From Paracoccus benzoatiresistens (GTDB lineage: Bacteria; Pseudomonadota; Alphaproteobacteria; Rhodobacterales; Rhodobacteraceae), in the NCBI RefSeq assembly GCF_026913015.1, contig NZ_JAPTYD010000004.1:124001-188000 (forward strand): a stretch of 64,000 nt of DNA, given 5' to 3'. How positions within the stretch are numbered: position 1 is the stretch's first letter; each line of letters starts with the position of its first letter. The translations under genes were made by a program, and so were the position numbers. Under the pieces are notes generated by a model. It was not told the origin of the DNA and made no database searches. It saw nothing but the letters and a program-made list of their open reading frames with translations. Shown one piece after another: positions 52,690-59,749 of this stretch.

Positions 52690-54420
52690 ATGGTATCCGT
52701 CGAATCCACATCCCGGACGATACTTGCCAGCTTTCAGGGCTATCGGCTGAAGTGGCTGAAGACGGACTTTCCGGCCGGACTCGCGATCGCCGCCGTGGGC
52801 CTGCCAAGCGCGATCGCCTATCCGGCGATTGCAGGGCTGCCCCCCGAGACCGGCCTTTATGCCTCGATCGCGCCGCTTCTGGCTTATGCGGTCTTCGGTC
52901 CCTCGCGGCAGCTGATCGTCGGTCCAGACGCGGCGACCATCACCGTGACGGCGGCGGTCCTTGCCGGCATCACCACCCTCGGGGATGCCGACCGTCCCGC
53001 CGTCGCCGCGATGCTCGCGCTGATCGTGGGGGGGCTTTACCTTGGCGGCCGGGCGCTCGGCTTCGCCGTGTTCTCGACCTTCCTGTCGCGGCCGATCCTG
53101 GTAGGCTTCTTCGCGGGAATATCCCTTTCCATCATCATCGGCCAGCTCAAGCGCGTCACCGGGGCCCCGGTCACCTCCGACGGGCTTGTCGCCCCGTTTG
53201 TCGATCTCGTCCGCAAGGCGGACCAGATTCACTGGCCCACCCTGGCGATGGCGCTGGCGATGTTCGCGATTCTCCAGATCTCCCGCCTGGTTCGCCTGCC
53301 CATTCCCGGACCTGTCATCGTGGTCGTGCTCGCGATCATCCTGTCGGCGCTGCTGGACATGGAGGGCTACGGGATCGCCACCGTGGGCGACATCCCGCCC
53401 GGAATTCCCGCGCTTGCCCTTCCCAGCACCGGAGGAGCCTCAGCCGCACAGCTTCTCCTTGGCGCTTTCGGCATCTTCTTCGTCAGCTTCGCCGCCGGTG
53501 TCATCACCGCCCGAAGCTTTGGCCAGCGAGGCGGCTATCCGGTCGACACCGCCCGCGAGATGACCGGCTTTGCCGCCGCAAACATCGCGGCGGGCCTTTT
53601 CTCGGCCTTTCCGATCACCGCCTCGGATTCCCGCACGGCCATCAACGCCAGTGTCGGGGGCCGCTCGCAGCTTGCTGCCGTGGTGGCCGCCGCCGCGCTG
53701 CTGATGACCATCCTGTACCTGCGGCCGGCCCTGTCGATCCTGCCCATTCCGGCGCTCGGCGCGATCCTGATCTCGGCTGCCCTCAGCCTGATAGACATTT
53801 CCGCGCTTCGCGAGATCTGGCGGATCAGCAGGATCGAATTCGCCTTCGCGATGATCGCCCTGGTCGCCCCGATCACGCTCGGCGTCCTGAACGGCGTGCT
53901 CATCGCCATCGGGGCCACGTTCACCTACCTGCTACGCAAGATGATGTATCCACGCGATGCGCTGCTGGGCCGCGTGCCGGGCCGCGAGGGCTTCTACAAG
54001 CTGCACCGGCGCGCCGATGCCCGGGCCGTGCCGGGGCTGGCGATCGTGCTCATCCAGGGCGATCTTCTGTTTTTCAACGTCACCCATGTGCAAGGCCGGT
54101 TCCGCGCTATCACAGAGGCCGCGGCTCCGGGCACCCGCTGGCTGGTCCTTGACGCCGGGGCGATTTCACAGATCGACTCGACCGCCGCGGCGGTGCTTGC
54201 GGAAGTGCGTGACGACCTTGCATCACGCGGCATCGCCTTCGGGCTTGCCGAGTTGAACGCCGATGTCCGGGACCTTCTGGAGCGATCCGGCTTTTTGGGG
54301 GACATCGGCCCAGACATGATCTTTGATGACTTGGAGGATGCGCTGCGCGCATTCGAACAGGCCGACCGCAGGGAGGAAAGCCGTGAACAAGAAAAAGAAG
54401 AAGGAGCGAGCCGAGGCTGA
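52690..54420 (+). CDS. SulP-family anion transporter with STAS domain
   Basis: Inner-membrane transporter of about 576 residues, 12 or more hydrophobic helices, then a cytoplasmic STAS domain (about residues 445-560; LVLDAGAISQIDSTAAAVLAEVRDDL). Signature segments: KTDFPAGLAIAAVGLPSAIAYPAIAGLPPETGLYASIAP and GPDAATITVTAAVLAGI. SulP members move sulfate, bicarbonate or other anions. ATG 52690 fits best; ATG 52597 is possible. The PPK2 gene starts 38 bases inside its 3' end, giving tight coupling. Confidence 0.9.
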   Translation: MVSVESTSRTILASFQGYRLKWLKTDFPAGLAIAAVGLPSAIAYPAIAGLPPETGLYASIAPLLAYAVFGPSRQLIVGPDAATITVTAAVLAGITTLGDADRPAVAAMLALIVGGLYLGGRALGFAVFSTFLSRPILVGFFAGISLSIIIGQLKRVTGAPVTSDGLVAPFVDLVRKADQIHWPTLAMALAMFAILQISRLVRLPIPGPVIVVVLAIILSALLDMEGYGIATVGDIPPGIPALALPSTGGASAAQLLLGAFGIFFVSFAAGVITARSFGQRGGYPVDTAREMTGFAAANIAAGLFSAFPITASDSRTAINASVGGRSQLAAVVAAAALLMTILYLRPALSILPIPALGAILISAALSLIDISALREIWRISRIEFAFAMIALVAPITLGVLNGVLIAIGATFTYLLRKMMYPRDALLGRVPGREGFYKLHRRADARAVPGLAIVLIQGDLLFFNVTHVQGRFRAITEAAAPGTRWLVLDAGAISQIDSTAAAVLAEVRDDLASRGIAFGLAELNADVRDLLERSGFLGDIGPDMIFDDLEDALRAFEQADRREESREQEKEEGASRG

Positions 54421-55228
54421 ATTGGCAGCCGCGCCGGATCCCGGCGAGGCCAGGAAGGCCCGCAACAAGGCCTATGAAGCAGAGCTTGCCCGCTTGCAGG
54501 TCGAAATCGCCAACCTGCAGGCTTGGGTGAAGGCCAGCGGGGCGCGGATCGTCATCATCTTCGAAGGCCGCGACGCGGCCGGAAAGGGCGGGATGATCAA
54601 GCGCATCACCGAACGCGTCAGTCCGCGCGTGTTCCGCGTGGTGGCCCTTCCCGCGCCTTCGGACCGGCAGAAGTCCCAGATCTACATGCAGCGGTACATC
54701 GAGCATCTGCCGGCCGCCGGCGAAGTGGTGATATTCGATCGCAGCTGGTACAACCGTCCGGGCGTCGAGCGTGTCATGGGATTCACCACCGAGGAGGCCT
54801 CCAAGCGCTTCCTTCAGGAGATCCCGCATCTCGAAGCCCTGCTGGTCGAGGCCGGGATCAACTTGTTCAAGTACTTTCTGACCGTGGACGAGGAGGAGCA
54901 GGAGCGCCGCTTCCACAAGCGCATCGAGGATCCGGTCCGCCAGTGGAAGCTATCTCCCATGGATGTCGAAAGCTATCGCCGCTGGTGGGACTATACCAAG
55001 GCTTATGACGAGATGATCCGCCTGACCGACACCCCGCACGCTCCATGGTGGATCGTCGATTCGAACGACAAGAAGGCGGCGCGGATCAACTGCATCAGCC
55101 ATCTTCTGTCTTCCATTCCCTACAAGAAGGTGAAGTTCGACGTTCCGGATCTGGGCAAGCGGCAGAAGCAGCCCGAGGACTACACACCCGACCGCACGCC
55201 CCGCAACTTCGTGCCGGCCGTGTTCTAG
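54383..55228 (+). CDS. ppk2: Polyphosphate kinase 2 (PPK2 family)
   Basis: Polyphosphate:nucleotide phosphotransferase of 281 residues. Walker A FEGRDAAGKGGMIKRITE (about residues 60-77), lid/catalytic DRSWYNRPGVERVMGF, and FLTVDEEEQERRFHKRIEDPVRQWKLSPMD, all typical of class I PPK2. Start GTG 54383 is preceded by GGGAGGAAAGCC and opens with a lysine-rich segment. It overlaps the SulP gene by 38 bases. Together with the CYTH triphosphatase it suggests polyphosphate-driven nucleotide phosphorylation coupled to anion transport; that link is inferred from gene order. Confidence 0.93.
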   Translation: MNKKKKKERAEAELAAAPDPGEARKARNKAYEAELARLQVEIANLQAWVKASGARIVIIFEGRDAAGKGGMIKRITERVSPRVFRVVALPAPSDRQKSQIYMQRYIEHLPAAGEVVIFDRSWYNRPGVERVMGFTTEEASKRFLQEIPHLEALLVEAGINLFKYFLTVDEEEQERRFHKRIEDPVRQWKLSPMDVESYRRWWDYTKAYDEMIRLTDTPHAPWWIVDSNDKKAARINCISHLLSSIPYKKVKFDVPDLGKRQKQPEDYTPDRTPRNFVPAVF

Positions 55229-55316
55229 AGGGTGTTGCCCTTGTTTGCCCTGCGCCTTGGCCGCCCGCACCAGCCGCGTCCGTGAACCTGCCGGCAAGAC
55301 CCTGCCGGTCCGGCGG

Positions 55317-55961
55317 TCAGGCCAGCCGATGCCGGCGCCAGACCTCGATCATCCAGGCCAGCATCAGGGCATTGAGGAGGTGCCACAGGAAATGCGTGCC
55401 GACGGGAAGGGTATCGCACAAGGGCTGGTCCAGGGTCCGGAACGTCAGCGACACGATCAGGATCCCGGCCCCGATGGCAAGGCCCCGGGCCGTGTCGGGC
55501 AGCCGCCTGCGCAGAAGCAGCGCATAGATCAGGATCAGCAGCGGCACGGGTGCATAACCCGCCGATGATCCCAGGCCGGGGATCATGGCAAAGATCGGCA
55601 CGGTCAGGGCGGCATAAGGCACGAAGCCCGCCGTCACCAAGACAGCAACCCACGGACGCACCCCGAAGTAATCGCGGGTGGCGGCAAAGACGTAGAGCAG
55701 GATGAAGGCAAGGATCGGCAGGACATCCGCCACCCCGGTCAGCCGGTTCGCGTGGGTGTGAAACAGCCACGAGCCTATGCCGATGAGAAACAGCACCGCC
55801 GCCAGCGCCCGCCCCATCGCCATGTCCCGCCCTTTCAGGCGCGGCCAGATGACGGCGGCAGCGATCAGGAAGCCGAGGTTCGTCACCGCATTGACCGGCT
55901 CGGACCAGTACTCTGGCCCGGTCCGCTCGCAGTAGCTATCGGTCGGGGAAAACCAGGTCAT
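55317..55961 (-). CDS. Ceramidase-family membrane protein
   Basis: Integral membrane protein of 214 residues with about seven helices. DSYCERTGPEYWSEPVNAVTNLGF at the N-terminus, GSWLFHTHANRLTGVADVLPI in the middle, and PVGTHFLWHLLNALML near the end provide the Ser, Asp and three His that bind zinc in alkaline ceramidases and the wider CREST superfamily. Substrate in a bacterium is uncertain (amide-linked lipid). Converges with the PPK2 gene. Confidence 0.85.
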   Translation of the reverse strand: MTWFSPTDSYCERTGPEYWSEPVNAVTNLGFLIAAAVIWPRLKGRDMAMGRALAAVLFLIGIGSWLFHTHANRLTGVADVLPILAFILLYVFAATRDYFGVRPWVAVLVTAGFVPYAALTVPIFAMIPGLGSSAGYAPVPLLILIYALLLRRRLPDTARGLAIGAGILIVSLTFRTLDQPLCDTLPVGTHFLWHLLNALMLAWMIEVWRRHRLA

Positions 55962-56095
55962 CGCGTCACGCCAGAATCAGTTGCAACCTCATTGCGGCAA
56001 GGGGTTCCGTGCGCCTGGATGCGCCGGAGCAACGGGCCAGTCCGCCGGACCCCGACGCTCGTGCTGGTGCGGTCTGCATGCATCACGGCACAAAT

Positions 56096-56788
56096 CTAGT
56101 CGGCATAGATCATCTTTCGGGTCATCCCGCCGTCAACCGTCAGAACCTGTCCGGTGACGAAACCGGCCGTTGCCAGATAGCCGACCGCGTCAACGATGTC
56201 CTGCGGCCGTCCGACGCGGCCCACCGGATGCTGGCTGTGATCCTTGTCGGTCAGGTCGTCGGCATCGGTGATCCAGCCGGGGGCAATGGCATTCACCCGG
56301 ACCCTGGGGCCCAGTTGCACGGCCAGGGCCTGCATCAGCCCGATCATGCCTCCCTTGGCGGCGGCATAGGCGAAATCGCCACCTTCGGACATGAAAGCCC
56401 GCGTCGAGGCCATCATGATGATCGAACCCCCCTCGCCCATCATCGGCAGCACGGCCCGGCTCATCAGGAATGCGCCGGTCAGGTGGGTGTCGATGAACCC
56501 GCTCCAGTCCGCCAAGGTCGCGGTGGAAAGGTCGAGATCGAGGGGGCCGGTCCTGCCGCCGTTGTTGACCAGCAGGTCCAGCCGGTCCCAGCCAAGCGCG
56601 GCAAGACCTTCGGCGACCGAGCCTTCGTCGGCGATATCACAGCGTATCTGCCGCCCGGCATGGCCTTCCGCAAGATCGAAGCTTGCAACCTCCCATCCGT
56701 CATCAAGAAGCCGCTGGCAGATGGCCCGCCCGATCAGCCCCGCTCCACCTGTCACGACGGCCCTCCGGCCGGTCGCATGATCCGTCAT
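56096..56788 (-). CDS. Short-chain dehydrogenase/reductase (SDR)
   Basis: NAD(P)-dependent oxidoreductase of 230 residues. Cofactor motif VTGGAGLIGRAI (about residues 11-22), LLVNNGG (NNAG-type), catalytic Ser in MMASTRAF, and YAAAK with Tyr and Lys. The C-terminus GQVLTVDGGMTRKMIYAD is standard. Slightly short for the family because it lacks a long substrate loop. ATG 56788 chosen. Isolated minus-strand gene; substrate unknown. Confidence 0.88.
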   Translation of the reverse strand: MTDHATGRRAVVTGGAGLIGRAICQRLLDDGWEVASFDLAEGHAGRQIRCDIADEGSVAEGLAALGWDRLDLLVNNGGRTGPLDLDLSTATLADWSGFIDTHLTGAFLMSRAVLPMMGEGGSIIMMASTRAFMSEGGDFAYAAAKGGMIGLMQALAVQLGPRVRVNAIAPGWITDADDLTDKDHSQHPVGRVGRPQDIVDAVGYLATAGFVTGQVLTVDGGMTRKMIYAD

Positions 56789-56989
56789 GGCAAGATCAAC
56801 CCCTTTTCGCAGTCCCCGAAGACTTGCCCAGACCATGCGAGAGCGCAAGGCAAGGTGGGGGTTGCCACCCCGGGTTTCCGGAGAACAGGCCCGGATTTTA
56901 CACCCGCTTTACGCCTCCGTCAGGTTTCCATATCGCCGCTTTACGCATCATGCCCCCATTCTCGCGCCATCTGAGCAAAGGGGGCATGA

Positions 56990-57076
56990 ATGCTGTCCGA
57001 CATTCTTTTTATTCTGGGCAGGCTTGCAGCGTTTCTGCTGGCTGGCCTTGCCGTGCGCGGCGCCGACCGGCTGTGA
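56990..57076 (+). CDS. 28-residue membrane miniprotein upstream of kdpF
   Basis: ATG 56990 behind AAAGGGGG opens a 28-codon frame reading MLSDILFILGRLAAFLLAG then LAVRGADRL: one hydrophobic helix with a basic end. It stops at 57076, four bases before kdpF, which is itself about 30 residues. Spacing, ribosome site and composition support a real first gene of the kdp operon. No family recognised. Confidence 0.5.
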   Translation: MLSDILFILGRLAAFLLAGLAVRGADRL

Positions 57077-57080
57077 GGGC

Positions 57081-57173
57081 ATGATGACAATCGAACTCGT
57101 GCTGGGGGGCGGCCTTGCGGTTGTGCTGCTGGTCTATTTCCTGATCGCGCTTCTGGCGCCGGAAAGGTTCTGA
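57081..57173 (+). CDS. kdpF: Potassium-transporting ATPase subunit KdpF
   Basis: 30-residue single-helix protein (MMTIELVLGGGLAVVLLVYF then LIALLAPERF). The LVYFLIALLAPERF end is the KdpF signature. It stabilises the KdpABC complex. GAGGGC lies upstream; kdpA begins one base after its stop. With kdpB and kdpC missing here it probably has no partner left. Confidence 0.85.
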   Translation: MMTIELVLGGGLAVVLLVYFLIALLAPERF

Positions 57174-57174
57174 A

Positions 57175-58626
57175 ATGGCTGGCGATCTGACGTTCTTCGC
57201 GCTGTTCCTGGCGGGACTGACCCTGATGGGGATGGCGCTTGGACCCTGGATGGCGCGGGTCTTCACCGGGCAGGTCCGGTTTCTGGACTTTGTCGAGCGT
57301 CCGCTTTACCGCGCGGCCGGGGTCACGGGCCAGGGCCAGCGCTGGACAGGCTATGCGGCGGCGGTGCTGGCCTTCAACGCGGCGGGGTTCGTCCTGCTGT
57401 ATCTGATCCTGCAGCTTCAGGGCTTCCTACCCTTCAACCCGCAAGGCTTTGGCGCGATGGAGGCCAGCCGGGCCTTCAACACCGCCATAAGCTTCATGAC
57501 CAACACCAACTGGCAGAGCCACGGGGGCGAGACCACCGTCAGCCATTTCAGCCAGATGGCCGGGCTGACGGTTCAGAACTTCGTGTCGGCCGCCACCGGG
57601 ATCGCGGTGGCGGTTGCCGTCGTGCGGGGCCTTGCCTCGCGGTCGGGGGCGGATCTGGGAAACTTCTGGGTCGATCTGACGCGGGCGACGCTGTATCTGC
57701 TGCTGCCCGGCGCTATCCTGATCACGCTGGTGATGGTCTGGCAGGGCATGCCGCAGACGCTGGCGGCGGGTGTGACGGCCACCACGCTGGAGGGCGCGCA
57801 GCAGGTCATCGCCCAGGGGCCGGTCGCGTCCCAGGCGGCGATCAAGATGCTGGGCACCAACGGCGGCGGCTTCTTCAACGCCAACGCCGCCCATCCCTCT
57901 GAAAACGCCACCCCGCTGACGAACCTGGTGCAGATCCACGCGATCCTGGCCATTCCCGCGGCCTTTCCGTTCTTCTTCGGCCGAATGGTCGGCGACCGGC
58001 CGCAAGGCTGGGTGATCTTCGCCGCGATGACTGCGATGTTCGTGGCCGTTCTTCTGTTCGCCTATTTCGCTGAAGCCCGGGGCAACCCGCTTCACGCCGC
58101 CATCACCGAACCGAGCGTGAGCATGGAGGGCAAGGCAACCCGCTTCGACCTTGCGCAGACGGTGCTGTTCGTCGTCGCCACCACCGTCGCGTCCTGCGGG
58201 GCGGTGAGCCCCATGCATGACAGCCTGATGGCCCTGGGCGGCATGATCCCCCTGTTCAACATGCTTCTGGGCGAGATCATCTATGGCGGCGTGGGGGCGG
58301 GCTTCTATGGCATGGTCCTGTATGTCGTGCTGACGGTCTTCATCGCCGGGCTGATGGTCGGGCGCACGCCCGAATGGCTGGGCAAGAAGATCGAGGCGCG
58401 CGAGATGAAGCTTGCGGCCCTGACGCTGCTGGTCATGCCGGTGGGCGTCCTGGTGCTGTCGGCGTCGTCCATCCTGACCGGCGATGCGCAAGCCTCGGTC
58501 CAGGACGCGGGCCCGCACGGGCTGTCCGAACGGATCTATGCCTATGCCTCGGGGACGGCCATCCGAAACGCTGGCAGGATGTCGAGGAAGTGCTGGCCGC
58601 AGGCATCGACGTCTATTCGACGCTGA
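57175..58626 (+). pseudogene. kdpA: KdpA, C-terminally truncated by deletion
   Basis: Potassium channel subunit. Residues 1-462 match KdpA well: FNTAISFMTNTNWQSHGGETTVSHFSQM (selectivity region 1), KMLGTNGGGFFNANAAHPSENATPLTN (region 2), and SCGAVSPMHDSLMALGGMIPLFNMLLGEIIYGGVGAG (region 3). At the conserved LSERIYAYASGTA, where NNNGSAF should follow with the fourth selectivity region, the sequence switches at 58560 to kdpD coding sequence in another frame and ends 22 codons later. About 100 C-terminal residues are lost, including pore loop 4, so it cannot be functional. Confidence 0.88.
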
Positions 58627-58835
58627 ACATCCAGCACATCGAAAGCCTGAACGATCTGGTGGCCCGCATCACGGGCGTCCGCGTGCAGGAAACCGTGCCC
58701 GACACGGTGCTGCAGATGGCTGACGAGATCAAGCTGATCGACCTGCCGCCCCAGGACCCGATCCAGCGGATGCGCGAGGGCAAGGTCTACATGCCCGCCG
58801 AGGCCGCCGCAGCACCCGAGGACACCGATGCCTGA
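58560..58835 (+). pseudogene. kdpD: KdpD fragment
   Basis: A 91-codon piece of the KdpD N-terminal sensor domain: HPKRWQDVEEVLAAGIDVYSTLNIQHIESL, VRVQETVPDTVLQMADEIKLIDLPPQD, and REGKVYMP. Upstream residues 1-130 and everything after residue 200 or so (USP domain, membrane helices, GAF, kinase) are missing. The last residues PEDTDA and the stop overlap kdpE as ATGCCTGA, so the natural 3' end is kept. This implies a second, internal in-frame deletion in kdpD. No start codon of its own. Confidence 0.85.
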
Positions 58836-59526
58836 CGCACCTTCGCCGCTCCGCCTGCTGCTGATCGAGGACGAGGCCCCGATCCGCCGCTTCCTGCGGA
58901 TCGTGCTGGAAGGCGCGGGCCATGTCATGGACGGGGCCGCGCGCGGCTGCGAGGGGATCGAGCGCGCAGCGACAGGGGCGCCGTCGGCGGTGGTGCTGGA
59001 TCTCGGTCTTCCCGACATGGACGGCAAGGCCGTGATCGCCGCCATCCGCGAATGGTCCGACGTGCCGATCGTGGTTGTCTTGGTCCGTTCGGCCGAAGCG
59101 GACATCGTTGCGGCGCCTGACGCGGGTGCCGACGATTACGTCACCAAGCCCTTCGCCCCGGCCGAGCTGCTTGCCCGCCTGCGCGCCCTTGTCCGCCGCC
59201 GGAGCGCCGGAGGGTCCCCGCTTATCATGACCAATGGCGATCTCGGCATCGACCTGGCTGCCCGGACGGTGACGATGGCCGGCCTGCCCGTGCGCCTGAC
59301 TCGCAAGGAATTCGACGTGCTGGCGCTGCTGGCGCGCAACGCGGGGCGGCTGCTGACGCATCGGGAATTGCTGCAGACCATCTGGGGACCGGCGCATCTG
59401 GGCGACAGTCACTACCTGCGCATTGCCGTGGGGCACCTGCGCGAAAAACTGGGCGATGACGCGGCGGCCCTGCGGATGATCTTCACTGAACCAGGCATAG
59501 GCTACCGCTTTGCCTCTGCCGAGTGA
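58828..59526 (+). CDS. kdpE: KdpE-like OmpR-family response regulator, orphaned
   Basis: Response regulator of 232 residues: receiver (LLIEDEAPIRRFLR; phospho-acceptor in VVLDLGLPDMDG; DDYVTKPF with the conserved Lys) and winged-helix domain (RLTRKEFDVLALLARNAGRLLTHRELLQTIWG; HYLRIAVGHLREKL; EPGIGYRF). It regulates kdp in intact systems. The switch region normally reading LSARSEEADK is LVRSAEADI, one residue short and lacking the conserved Ser/Thr, so phosphorylation signalling may be impaired. It starts within the kdpD stop. Confidence 0.85.
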   Translation: MPDAPSPLRLLLIEDEAPIRRFLRIVLEGAGHVMDGAARGCEGIERAATGAPSAVVLDLGLPDMDGKAVIAAIREWSDVPIVVVLVRSAEADIVAAPDAGADDYVTKPFAPAELLARLRALVRRRSAGGSPLIMTNGDLGIDLAARTVTMAGLPVRLTRKEFDVLALLARNAGRLLTHRELLQTIWGPAHLGDSHYLRIAVGHLREKLGDDAAALRMIFTEPGIGYRFASAE

Positions 59527-59749
59527 AACCACCCGGATGCCTGTCAGGGCAGGCCGTGACGCCAACTAGGCAAGGCCGTGAGGGCATGAACAGAACGGCC
59601 GCTGGCATGCACAGGCCCCTTTGACAGGCAGGACGATCCCCGGCAGGCTGGCGCTGTTATGGTCGCATGTCCCGCCGGGCAGATAGCCAGGAACGTTTCG
59701 CTTCGCCCCTGGTTGCCAGATCTTGCCCTCCATTCCAGAACCCTGACAA

